Assembly (NCBI GenBank): GCA_010093685.1
Contig: MU006231.1
Span: forward strand, 668,428-732,427
Reading direction: 5' to 3'
DNA from: Ophiobolus disseminans
Taxonomy: Eukaryota > Ascomycota > Dothideomycetes > Pleosporales > Phaeosphaeriaceae
Length of the DNA stretch: 64,000 nt
A program made the position numbers and the translations under genes. The notes beneath the pieces were generated by a model. The model did no database searches. It was not told the DNA's origin and saw nothing but the letters and a program-made list of their open reading frames with translations. Each line of letters opens with the position of its first letter. Within the stretch, counting starts at the first letter, position 1. This document shows, one piece after another, positions 45,669 to 56,574 of this stretch.

Positions 45669-46797
45669 GGTGCTGGATGTGTTAGTATGTGGCTGGATTG
45701 CGAAATCGGACGACTTACGGGAAGTGAGGTCGCTGAGGATCAGGTGATCAGAGTTCGAGAAGCTACGAGCTGACGTCAAGTCAAGCAGATGCAGAGTCGA
45801 TGTCTTCAGGTACTGCTCAATTTGCGAGTCTAGACTTGACGTAAAGGGTCGACCGTCTCGTGGGTATCTTTGTCCAACGATGCTTGTGGCGTCTTTGTTA
45901 TATTTCGACGATGATACCGTTTTCAAGATAGTTGAAGTAGCGAAAAAGGGTCGAAATTGGTATAGAGGACTAAGAAAGATAAAAGAGAAGAGGAGTAAGG
46001 AGCGTCTATTCTGAATCCTGCATGACGGGCACGCTCAATAGAGAGCGTAGTCGCTGAAGAGATGTCTCACTCCTCCATAGGCCTCAATAGAACTTTTCTT
46101 ATTGTGAGCCGTTGCACTGCGTCGGAGGTGAAAGTGAGGACAGCGACCCCACCCCGAATTTCCGAACTCTGTTAGCTGGCCATTCATGCTCGACTCTTCG
46201 AGACTTTATTCGAAAGGCGCGAAACTAATATTCCTATTCAAACAGAACTGCTGGTTGCTGGCACGTGCCGAGGCCCTTAGTCGAGCAGGCGATGTCGTTG
46301 GCTGAGTACTTGAGCGTACCGCATTTGGGTCTGAATAGCAAAGGTCGCCAAAAACTTGAAAGCTGAATAAGATATTGACAACGAGCAATGAAACAGGCCG
46401 CTGATTGAATCTCCACACATGCACTTAATGCATCGCTCGTTATTATGGAGTGGATCGTTTGGTGGATCCAGGCTATATCCAGGCTATAGTAATCAGAGAG
46501 CACGTGTGATCGGCGTGGTACGACAGGCGTCGCTCGCTGCAGTACCTGCAGCATAGGTGTTTCGTTTACTACTATGTCCAGCTTGAGAGCTTTTATGGCC
46601 CCATGTAGAAGCATGATGCCCATGCGTAGACTGTAAATTGGAGAACTTCAGCAAAATCACCAGTCGCGTCAAGGCTATGACGTAAGCGCAACAGGCACGC
46701 CACCAACGCCTGCACCGTGGCAATATCGAGATTATTAGCGTATGGGCGAACGAGAATGATATATGCTCTAAGGACCCCAATTATCCAAACCCGGAGT
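45669..46797. other. Intergenic, STE3 upstream region
   Basis: It holds the STE3 promoter and 5' UTR with a probable 46-nt intron (45718-45673, GTAAGT...TCCAG). A duplicated TATCCAGGC(TATA) unit lies near 46470-46490. No other gene is supported. Confidence 0.45.
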
Positions 46798-49700
46798 CTA
46801 GGATGTTGGCATGTTTTTGAGTCCTGGTCTTAGTTCTGGCGAGTTGTTGTGCCCCAACTCCTGTGGCCTGCAACTCATTAGTATATGCTATCAGAGAAGC
46901 AAGAAGTAGACGCACCTCTCCGCCGCAGTCCATCGAGATAGTGTCCTCTCTAGAGAAGTCTTGGCTGCTGGTTTCGTCAAGTAATCATCCATGCCAGCGG
47001 CCCAGCATGCCTCGCGATCGCCCTTGATGGCACTCGCCGTAAGTGCAATGATCGGCAACCTCCGCGTCTGCTCGTCAAACATGTCGCTATCGCGCCGGAT
47101 TCTGCGCGTCGCTTCGTAACCGTCAATGTTGGGCATCTGGCAATCCATAAGGACTGCCGCAGGCTTCGGCCGGGTTGAATCCTTGGACAGGAAGTGCAAC
47201 GCTTCTTGTCCGTCGCACGCCGTGGACACGGTATAACCTAGTTTCTTGATGGCTAGAGCTATGACTTTGCGGTTAATCGGATTGTCTTCTACCAGCAGGA
47301 CATGGACCTCCGGGTCAAAAGATGGCGATAGAGAGGAAGCTCCAGATTCTTTCGTGTCAGTGGGGGCGCTGCCGGCTCGCTTGCGTGGTTCCTTCTCGTT
47401 GGTATTATGGTTCTTCTGAGACACTCGCGCCCTACGGGGTAGCGCTGTGGCAGTGAGGACGCCGCTGACGGGCCCATCGTGAACTGGGAAAGGAATGTCA
47501 CATATCGCTGTTGTGCCTTGGCCAGGGGATGATTCAAGCGCAATTTTCCCGCCCATGAGCTCGACTAGCTGCAAAGATTGTTAGCGTGTGGCTTGTATCT
47601 GCTTCAAACATAGTAACTTACCTGCCTGCAAATTACCAGACCAAGTCCTGTGCCTCCATGCAGCCGTGCAGTAGAGCTGTCAGCTTGTTGAAAAGGTTTG
47701 AACAGCGCTTTCATTACATCCTGATCGATACCCACTCCGGTATCGCGCACAGAGAACTGTACTACCATGAAACCTGGTTCGTCGTGCTCGATAGTTCGTA
47801 CCGTGAGGTCGACATGGCCTTCGTGAGTGAATTTGAGAGAGTTTCCAACTAGGTTCGTGAGAATTTGTCGCATTCTCCACGCGTCACCAAGCAAGACGAT
47901 ATCGGACTGAAGATCGCAGTTAGAAGTCAAGGCAAGTCCTTTCTCTTTGGCCTGTAATCGCAGAGGTACGACAACATCGCTGATTAACTTGTATGGCGAG
48001 AAAGGAATAGACTCCACGTCCATGTGGCCCGATTCAATCTTGCTGAAGTCTAAAACGTCGTTGATGATTGTCAATAAAAACTTCGCGCTTTCGAGAATAC
48101 TGCTGGCGAACTCCAGTTGTTCCTCGGTCAGTCCACAGTCCAGGAGGTGCTCACTCAATCCGATGATACCCGATATGGGTGTGCGAATTTCGTGCGACAT
48201 CTAAGAAAGTTAGAGGGCAATGATTCTTGAGTTGAGCAATGACGCACGTTTGCGAGGAATCTACCCCTCAATTTATTTGCGTCAGACGCCATCTTTTCGT
48301 TGTTTACTAGTCTTTGATTCTCCACTCGTAAAGCCGTTCGCGCCTGTTCGTCAGTAATGTCGAAAGTGAGGGCCAGCGCAGCTTGTACACTGCCTCCAAA
48401 AGTGGCGCGTTCAGCAACGAAACGGGTGCGGAAATAGCGTTCGCCTTCCCAGTGCTCCACGATCGGATTGAATGCTTCACCTTGGATCACTGCTCGGACT
48501 GTGCGGAACAACTCTGCCCGACTTGTGACGTTCTTGGTGCCACTTGCTGCTCCGATTTGCTGTTCCCCACCTTGTTTCAGGAGCTTGGCGATTATGGTTG
48601 GATCCCAGTCTAGTTGTCCCTCGCAGATGTACATCGAGAATGATTTATCTATGCCCCAGAGCATGACATCTGTTTGCGAGAATAAGGTAAGCATCACATG
48701 TCGCCGTCTGTCAGCCTCAAGCCGGGCCATGACCCACTCATTGATGTCCATCATGGATGCATACCAGCGCATGACATTGCCTTTGTCGTCTTTGTATGAC
48801 TGCGCGCGGATCAGAAACCAACAATAGGATCCATCCGCGTCCTTGCGATAGCGAGCTTGGTGTGTCCAGTGAGAGCGTCCGGTCCGCAAGACTTCGTTCC
48901 AGGCCTGCGTAGCTTCCTCCACATCTGAGGGATGCATGCTGTGCAGCCATCCGTCGCCCAGACTACCTGCTTCGTTGAGACCTGAGAACCTATACCACGA
49001 TTTGGAGAGGTTGATCACTTGTCCATCTGTGTTGAGTGTTGCCATCATGAAGGGGATGATTGAAGAAGCAACATCAGGTTCATCTGGGGTTGCGTCCTCA
49101 ATATTGGCGGGTGGGTTTGTATAGGACTTTTCGTACCTCTTGCGACAGGAGCGGCAAGTAAAGACCTGCGGGGTTTCAGAGGCGCCGAACAGATGGCTGA
49201 CTGGTTCTGCAAGTAAGGTGCTGGGAGTTGGTACCGCAGCGGCGGGTAAAGATGTTCGGTTGAAAGTGATTAAAAAATGCCCGTTTTCCCTCTGTGGAAG
49301 CCAGAAGACGGTCGCGCGAGCTTTGATCATACTGGACGACTTGAGCAGCTCGCCCTTTTTATGCGCGGCAGGATTTTGAATATAGCGCGTGACATAGACA
49401 TCCGTCTCGACGATGGCTTGTTGCTCGGCTTCTTCATCCCAGAAGTCATCAGTGTCCTGGAGAACGTCGATGGTGGCGTCAGGATCACGATCGCCCGTGG
49501 TATCTCGGTTGATCTTGTCGGATTGGGCAGCGTCGAGAGCAGCACGAAGAATTTCACTCCAGGTCCACAGAATAGGTGGATCGCCGGGAAGTGGAACGAG
49601 GCCAAGGTCCGAGACAGTCTTGCCGAGGAGGACATTATGCGCGCTCTGGCTTGCTGGGACGTGAGAGGGGAGTATCAAGCGGCAACTGCCTTTGTTGGCG

Positions 49701-49879
49701 GCGATGACGGTGCCGCGAGAATCCAGGACCAGGGCTGGTCGTAGCTGGTGCTCAAGGACAGTCGGAACATCGAATGCATCGCGAGACATTCTCTGCGGCG
49801 ACTGAGCGATGGTTGTGCCAGATAGGATTGGTATTGGCGAAGAGAGTGTAGGTCGAGGGCGGGGAGATGGACAGTTCAT
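46798..49879 (-). CDS. Hybrid sensor histidine kinase (PAS - HisKA - HATPase - receiver)
   Basis: Exons 49879-48248, 48200-47622, 47568-46916 and 46867-46798 give 977 aa. The last intron (GTGCGT...TTGCAG) replaces a misleading early stop at 46891. An N-terminal sensory part (about 1-310) includes CRSCRKRYE. A PAS/PAC block follows (about 320-430, SKSWYRFSGLNE, WYASMMDINEW). The phospho-accepting His is in FLANMSHEIRTPISG, joined across the first intron. HATPase boxes are NLVGNSLKFT, RDTGVGID and GGTGLGL. The receiver domain near 820-940 has VLLVEDN, the phospho-Asp in LMDCQMP and the lysine in YLTKP. No membrane segment is seen, so it is probably cytoplasmic. The layout resembles Fos-1/TcsA or similar groups; the exact group is not assigned. 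In fungi such kinases feed the HOG or related phosphorelay through an HPt protein. Confidence 0.92.
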
Positions 49880-50442
49880 GGGCCTGAAATTGGTTAGGCG
49901 AGTGGGTGCATCTGGTTTGTGGAGCGGTAGGGATGCGATTTGCGAGCTTTTCGCATGCTAAGGTATGACGAGCACATGGAGAATGTAACTGCGCTGCGGA
50001 ATACCTGAAGGCTCTACGTGTCGCCCCTTCTGTCGCCTCTTTTGTCGCTGTAGACTGGTGACATTGGTCCGGGTGCGAGTTCCGGCCGCCATGACGGCAT
50101 AGTAAAAGAACGCGATTCGGACGCAAAAAGACTGTCTCTTGTCCTCCAAACACTATGAAGGAGACTATATGCAAATCGCGACGACTACGACGTTGGGATC
50201 AGATGTTGTGATGATAGAGTGCCACTTCGCTCAAAGACATGACGTCACCGCTAATGCCGAGGAACCATGGGATGCATTAGACTTCCCGCAAATCGACTAC
50301 ACCACAACATGCGCCTAGAGCGTCACCGGAGCCGCCAAAGCGAAGAGACTATGCACCGCCGACGGCTGCCATGCCTCGCACCACAACGTGGCTTCCTGAT
50401 TGACGTCGCACCTGCCAGTCCTCGCAACGTCGCTTCCCCGCC
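49880..50442. other. Divergent promoter, histidine kinase / coiled-coil membrane protein
   Basis: Non-coding between two divergent genes. I saw no clear regulatory motif. Confidence 0.4.
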
Positions 50443-51844
50443 ATGGACGCGCCTGCCGTCGCCCACGCGCCTGCCTCTCCAATACCCTCCCAGCTGCGCC
50501 AGAAGATGCTAAGCCGCGCATCCACCTTTGCAGACGGCGCGCGACCGTCGTCTCCAAAGCTCCGTCCGCGCCGAAGCTCCACCTTCTCCAACCTCTCCGA
50601 CTCGCAGCACCCGCTGCGACCATCCCCCTCGTTCGAGAGCCTCGGTCGCGTGAGCAGGAGCCATGCGATGAACAAGCCCACCACTTCCGACGAACCCACG
50701 TGGTGGCACTCGAGCCCCATCCTTATCGCCGTCGTTCCGGCAATCGCCGCGTTATACCATCCTAACGGCGGGACAATCGCCACGGACATCGTCTTGCTGC
50801 TCCTCGGCGCGTGGTTCATGCAGAAGTGTTGCGCGGTGCCATGGTGCGTATGATGCAGGTAGACCACTAGGGCAGCGGCTGACATAAGCAAGGGAGTGGT
50901 ATCACGATGCTCAGCAACGGCAATATGTCGATGAATTTGCATACAGCGATATCATCCATGAAGAAGACGAAGACAGCATGCCAGCAAGCCCAGAGCGCCC
51001 CGGTTCTGCGAACGACTCCACAGATGACCTCAAGGGCCCCATCAAGCCAAGCACGCCCCCAACTACCGACGCACACGACGCTGCTCGCGAGGCGCTGAGG
51101 CGCACAGAGACGATGGCCTTCGTGGCATGTTTTCTCGGACCGCTACTGGGAGCATACGTCTTGCACACCATACGCTCGCAATTTACCCATGAAAGCCAGG
51201 ACAGGATAGTGACCGATATGAACCTTACCATCTGCGTCCTCCTTGCCGAGATGCGACCACTCTCGCGCCTGATCCAAATGAATAAGGAGCGCACCCTGCA
51301 CCTTCAGCGCATTGTCAGCTCGACAATAGGTGACAGTGCGCATGCCGGGCATGCGCAGGGACTCGAGCAACGGTTGGCAGCGCTGGAAGCTCGCTTTGAC
51401 GGACCGAGGCTCGACAGCAACATTGACGCTACAAAGATTGCCGCGCAGGTGCGACAAAGCATGCAGCGCCAAATCGACGACTTGTATGGTGCTGTCCGGC
51501 GGTATGAGAAGAAGTTCATCGCACAATCAATTCAGCTCGAAGCGCGCTTTGACCGGATCGACGTGGGCATGAAAGATACGCTTTCTCTGGCTGCAGCGGC
51601 TGCTAGATCTGGGCAAAAGCCGGGAGTCATCTCTGTTGGACTGCATTGGATTGCGAGCACGTTTGTGTTCGGTCTGCAACTAGGTTGGGATGTCGCCGCC
51701 TATCCGTTCCGCTTGGCAAATACCTTCCTTGCGATGGTGAGTTCGTCCATGTCCACGGACTCGAGAAATTCACGGAAGCGCAGCAAGGCACAGCTGAATG
51801 GGTATGCGCCGACGCCTCGGATGCAGTCGAGAAGTGTTAGATGA
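50443..51844 (+). CDS. Hypothetical conserved-looking membrane protein with coiled coil
   Basis: Exons 50443-50843 and 50893-51844 (GTGCGT...GCAAG) give 450 aa. I do not recognise a named family. The first 80 residues are Ser/Pro-rich and basic (LRPRRSSTFSNLSDSQHPLR). Two hydrophobic segments follow, SSPILIAVVPAIAALYHPNGG and DIVLLLLGAWFMQ. The intron is placed so that PWEWYHDAQQRQYVDEFAYS is read through. A third segment (FVACFLGPLLGAYVLHTI) comes after an acidic loop. A likely coiled coil (about 280-370: LEQRLAALEARF, MQRQIDDLYGAVRRYEKKF) precedes a fourth hydrophobic stretch (HWIASTFVFGLQLGWD) and a basic Ser-rich tail. It is probably an organelle or ER membrane protein. Confidence 0.75.
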
Positions 51845-53336
51845 ATCTTTCGATACCAATACACATCACTCTATAGTTGCACGCGCAAGAATGGCACGGG
51901 AAATCGCAATGCCTCCGTGACGAACATGAAAAAATGGAATGCACCGTTCTCCAGACAATTCCCCCTAATTTTGTCGTAGCGACAGATCCAGGCCAGCCTC
52001 CCGGTCACACTAAGAAAAGCAGTACAGGCTCCACTTCGAAGACTAGCCGACGGCAGAAGGCTGCGCCTCAGGAATCTCACCTTTCTACAGTATGCCAGCA
52101 ATGGATGGCACAAATCTCTTTCCATGAGGCTAAGGCGTTCGCAGAAAATGGGGCTTTGCAGATGCGTTATAGCATGTCTGGGAACTGGATTTACTAGGAG
52201 GAGAGAAGACCTTGGTAGAGTACATTGAGTGCGATGCGTGTTCAACGCTGCTTACGCGGAAGTACATGGACATAAACTCGCACATTGTAAAACAAGATAG
52301 CTGTCCTACTTACAGAGCTGGAAGGACATTCTGAGCAATGTTAACGATGGATGCGCGCAAATGTACACAGTGCCTTCGGATGGCCATGGCCGCCATCCCC
52401 ATCTGCAGCTTTGACAGATGATACGCTATCTCGTCTTCCCTACATTCAATTCGTTGGAGTGTTCAAGGGAGTACATGACATCTTGGGTTGCGCTTGATAC
52501 CCAGACTTCACGTAATTTATATGGCCAGATATCCTGCTATAACCCTTCAGAAGATGGGTTGAGGAATCTCTTCTTGATGATGCAAGCTACACCCATGCGA
52601 AGACTGTTTGGGTTATAGAACAGAGCCTTGTGCAGGCAGGACGGTGGCCATGAAATTCGGCCGGGTCAGCTTCTCAGCCGCACCGCGTGGACTAAGAGGT
52701 TGTAAGAGGCATTTGCGGCCGCGGAAGATCGACCGCGTAAGATTAGGATACTTTCGATGGGCTATCGGATGATGCAGATCCTGATCGTGCTTCGTGATTG
52801 AGTAACGGTGTGGAGAAGACATCCTGCAAGTGATCGGCAAGCACCTCTAAGCTTTGCGCTAGCCGCTTGGCGGAGAACGCCGATGTGCAGCCCTATCACG
52901 CGCATGACAGCATCCATCGTCGGATGAAGGCATAAGCCCGAAATGCTTCCCACCGCACCGCTACAACGTTACTCTGCTACGCTTGTCAGCACACCGCTAC
53001 TGCGTCTATACCGCGAACTCGGCCTCGTAAGCAGTCATTGTTGCACCGCCACTCGTTGATCCTTGATCGCCAACTGAGCCGGACTATGACCAGCTGCCAA
53101 CTCCAAGGCCGATGTAGCGTGGTTTGTGGATAACTTCCTAATCGACTCCACTGTGCGTCTGACGTATACGACACGGAGGTCCGAGCGCAGGATGCCTTTA
53201 GTACGACTAAGGAATACACCGAGTGTGGAAATTGACATAAGTAGTGCGCCAAAGGTCCTGTTAAGCTATCAATCTCAAGATTATCCACGCCCAACTACCG
53301 CACATATATTTGAAATCACACAAGACCAACTCCGAC
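51845..53336. other. Intergenic, about 1.5 kb
   Basis: No supported gene. The 106-codon frame at 51877-52197 overlaps the expected 3' UTR and shows no family features. The final 200 bp must serve as promoter for the esterase. Confidence 0.4.
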
Positions 53337-54383
53337 ATGAAGTCTGCTATAATTCCCTCAATACTCCTCAGCCTCATCCCCAGCATACATAGCTTGACAT
53401 TGCAAGAATCACAAGCAAAATGCAACGCTCTTCTACCTCCCAACGTCCGTCCAGATGATTCCGTCGACCTATCGATCCCAAGCTCCAGCGGCGTTACGCC
53501 GCGGAAATTCCGCCTGCATCTGCCACCTGGCTACGACGGCACAAAACAACTTCCACTCATCCTGTCCTTCCATGGCCGCAAGCAGAACGCAATATACCAA
53601 GAGAAGCTAAGCCAATTCTCCAACGCAAGCTACGGCTTCAAAGGAATCGTCGTATACCCTGAAGGTGTACCAATCAAAAAGGTAACACGTCTCTCCCATC
53701 ACTACCGTCGAACCACATTAACAAAATTCCAGGATGGAAAAGAAATTCAACAATGGCAAGGCGATCCCGAAGCCCCATCTTCCATTAACGACCTACAGTT
53801 CACAATGGAGCTCCTCAAGCACCTAAAATCCACATACTGCATCGACCCGTCCCGCATTTACGCCGCCGGCAAATCCAACGGCGGCGGCTTCACCGGCATG
53901 CTTGCTTGCGACCCCATCGCGTCAACTCGCATCGCCGCTTTCGCCGCTGTATCCGGCGCCTTCTACATCAACGACACAACGCACAAGCTTCCGGACTGTC
54001 TACCTGGCCGTCATCCCGTTCCGCTGATGGAGTTCCACGGCCTAGCCGACAGGGTGATCAAGTACGCCGGCGGACCGAATAAGCGCAATAATGCGAAATC
54101 GATTAGCATCGTCAAATACGTGGATGACTGGGCTAAGCGCGATGGGTTTACAGTTAGCGAGAATAGTACGAGTACGCCTTGCAGTGGGAAGAAGGAGGTT
54201 ACAAAGTATGCTTGGGGAGGGGAGAAGGAGACTGTGGTGCATTACGCGTATAAGAACTTGGACCATGATTGGCCGAGTAGTTTTGCGAACAAGGACACGG
54301 GAGATGATGAGAGCTTGTTGACGTGTAAGAAGGCGGAGGCGACGAGCTTGATTTTGGAGTGGTTTGGGAAGTGGACGCTGTGA
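53337..54383 (+). CDS. Secreted esterase, PHB-depolymerase / feruloyl-esterase-like
   Basis: Exons 53337-53681 and 53733-54383 give 331 aa. The start at 53337 opens a clear signal peptide (MKSAIIPSILLSLIPSIHSL). The 51-nt intron (GTAACA...TTCCAG) has no stop and is a multiple of three; reading through it would insert 17 non-conserved residues between VPIKK and DGKEIQQWQGDP. The fold begins FRLHLPPGYDG, with the oxyanion region LILSFHGRKQN. The nucleophile serine is in GKSNGGG and the catalytic Asp probably in FHGLADRV. The late His is in NLDHDWPSS. Proteins of this type (CE1/Esterase_phb) release ferulic acid from plant cell walls or cut polyhydroxybutyrate. A fungal secreted form suggests plant-wall use (inference). 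Confidence 0.9.
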   Translation: MKSAIIPSILLSLIPSIHSLTLQESQAKCNALLPPNVRPDDSVDLSIPSSSGVTPRKFRLHLPPGYDGTKQLPLILSFHGRKQNAIYQEKLSQFSNASYGFKGIVVYPEGVPIKKVTRLSHHYRRTTLTKFQDGKEIQQWQGDPEAPSSINDLQFTMELLKHLKSTYCIDPSRIYAAGKSNGGGFTGMLACDPIASTRIAAFAAVSGAFYINDTTHKLPDCLPGRHPVPLMEFHGLADRVIKYAGGPNKRNNAKSISIVKYVDDWAKRDGFTVSENSTSTPCSGKKEVTKYAWGGEKETVVHYAYKNLDHDWPSSFANKDTGDDESLLTCKKAEATSLILEWFGKWTL

Positions 54384-54577
54384 GGGAAGTTGAGGTTGGA
54401 AGCATGTCATAATCTCGATGTTGCGGACGAACGGGGAGACGTTCAACGCGACTCTATGTCTTCTAAGCTATGCTTCGTATGAGTACTTTAGCCAAAACTC
54501 CGACTCAACGAACAACGAGAGCTTTTCGTTGCGCGATGAATTACTTTTGAATCGACCCAATGTGCTCTCTACTCGAA

Positions 54578-55983
54578 CTACAGCCTCGACGGCGCACCAC
54601 TCTTCTCCTTGAACTGCTCATACATCTCTTTCTCGAATTTGCGCTGTACCGCGACGACTTTCGCATCGCCCGGAGGCACAACTTGGGTTGCGAACAAGCC
54701 GCATATCCCGGTTGAAGGATCGACCCACTAAACATCGCGTTAGTTAGACACGGTCATCAAAGCCTAATCTTGAAAGGTTGCAGGAGTTGATGACTTACCC
54801 ATATCATATTTGGATACCCATTCCACAGCATCGTACCAGCTTTCATACCCGTCTCATCATCGTCACTCATGAGAAGCATACCGCCGAGACCCCAGTCCTT
54901 GATCTCATGCTTGGGGGTGCCGCCCATTGCGTTGTTCATCTGACAAGGTTAGTATCTCGCGTCCATGTATACTAGAATGATGAGAACAGCATACCCAGTC
55001 AACTTGAAGAGCCGCATTGAGCATTGCCTTGCTGCCCTCACTCAACTGCGGCTTAAAGAACTCCTGCACAGTGCTCTTCTTCAGTATCTTCTCGTCCTCG
55101 TCCGCGGTCAGTACAGCACGAATTACCTTTAGGTATTCTTCTGCAGTAGTGAAAGAGCCCTGACCACCCATGCAGTCGGTCGCTTCGTTGCCGTCGTCAT
55201 CTTGCCACGGCATTGTTTTGCTCCAGAATGAGAGTTTGCCGTCTTCTGTTCTTCCGCTCTGATCCGCCATGCGCTCTTTCAGGTCGGGTCGGGTCGAAGG
55301 GAAGAAGGTGGCGTCTTGAATATCAAGTGGCTCCCAGAGGTTTGCCCGCATGTAGGACTCCAGAGATTGACCAGTGATGCGCTCCAGCAGGAGACCAGCA
55401 TAGTCAATGCCCGGACTATAGCACCAGCCAGTCCCGGGTTCGAAGACGAGCGGCGCCTTGTAGCGCTCCAGTAACTTCCCGCTCGTACTACTTCTCTTAC
55501 CATGATACTTGAGCCATGCGATATTGTTAGGGGCCATAAAATCGTACGTCAAACCGGACGAGTGCGTGAGGAGGTGACGCAGTGTGATTGGGGTCGGGTT
55601 CTTTTGCTCAATCGGTCTGCCTGTGCCTTCTTCGATACTAGAGATAATGGGAAATGCATCAAGCTCAGGAATGTGCTTGTACACTGGTTGGTCAAGGGAC
55701 ACGAGGCCCTGTTCGACAAGCTGCATGCAGCAGATTGATGTCATCAGTTTTGTGAAGGACGCTACCCACATTGTCGTATCTAACTGGAAGGCTTTTGCGT
55801 TTTCGGTTTTCACCGAGGTTTTCCCGAAAGCTTGGGCATAGTGGAAAGAGCCTGTCTATACTTAGTCGATGGTAGTGGTAAAGGGTGGAGGATACTACCA
55901 TTGCGGTTGGTCGATACGAGGGCACAGCCGGGGATTTCTTGGGCCGCGATGGCGGATTTTATGTTTTGTTCAAACTCGGCCAT
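54578..55983 (-). CDS. Class C beta-lactamase-fold serine hydrolase (EstB/LovD-like)
   Basis: Exons 55983-55899, 55851-54995, 54939-54799 and 54727-54578 give 410 aa. The start MAEFEQNIKSAIAA lacks a signal peptide. The catalytic SxxK is ASFTKLM near residue 65, and the Tyr of the YxN-type motif is probably in CYSPGIDYAG. LTHSSGLTYDF and the late WWVDPSTGICGLFATQ are family hallmarks; the last is joined across intron 3. Related fungal enzymes are esterases, lactonases or acyltransferases such as LovD in polyketide clusters (family knowledge). No cluster partner is obvious beside it. All exon phases close and no lesion is seen. Confidence 0.9.
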
Positions 55984-56574
55984 ATTGGTGAACGAAAGTT
56001 GAGTTCAAGATGATGGATGTTGTACTTCAGGAAGTCCGCACGACTTATATGAAGTGTTGCTGCCTGATGATCTTTAGCGCCATGTCAGAAACATGTCAGA
56101 ACCTGTGTCAGAAATGCATGCGTATACACTTACTTACAAAGGACTCTTCAACTAACCATAAGCCGTTGATAATCACTCAAGATGAAGCGATTGACCTCAG
56201 CAATGCAGGGCGCGATAACCGAGGTTTGTCGAGCACTAGTTTCTGTTGGCGTCCGAAAACAGTAAGGCGGGTTCCCCGCATGCACACCATCACGAGATGT
56301 AAGACGTCTGAATAGTGAAGCTTACGATGTCTAACAAGAGGTATCAAAATGTCGCGTTTGCCAGGCTTCGTCAATGTACTCAGCGTGAGACATCTATGGA
56401 AAATTGAGGAAAGTAATGTTCCTTAAACACGACGCAAGAAAGCGTGACCGTCAATGCGAGGACCATTTAGCTATCTGTGCCTGAGCTAGTCGCCTTCCGG
56501 TTCACTCGTAGCAGAATTGTACGCAGGACTATGGCCTCGTTAGCCCATTTCTCATAACTTGAAGCTGTGCACAC
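55984..56574. other. Intergenic with CATGTCAGAA repeats
   Basis: No gene is seen. Near 56083-56120 there are two close copies of CATGTCAGAA and a third diverged copy (TGTGTCAGAA), upstream of the serine hydrolase start. Confidence 0.4.

Noticed and set aside
45669..45926. Longer STE3 start at 45926
   Set aside because: The extension reads through a good GTAAGT...TCCAG intron in the leader and adds a non-conserved, non-hydrophobic stretch before the first membrane segment.
46891..46920. Stop at 46891 as the true end of the histidine kinase
   Set aside because: A good GTGCGT donor precedes it and a TTGCAG acceptor gives an in-frame final exon ending at 46798. The choice changes only the last residues.
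51877..52197. Possible 106-aa gene
   Set aside because: It begins in the expected 3' UTR of the upstream gene and shows no domain or homologous pattern.
55435..55450. GGTTCGAAG resembling a tRNA B-box
   Set aside because: It lies inside a coding exon of the beta-lactamase-fold gene and no cloverleaf can be drawn around it.
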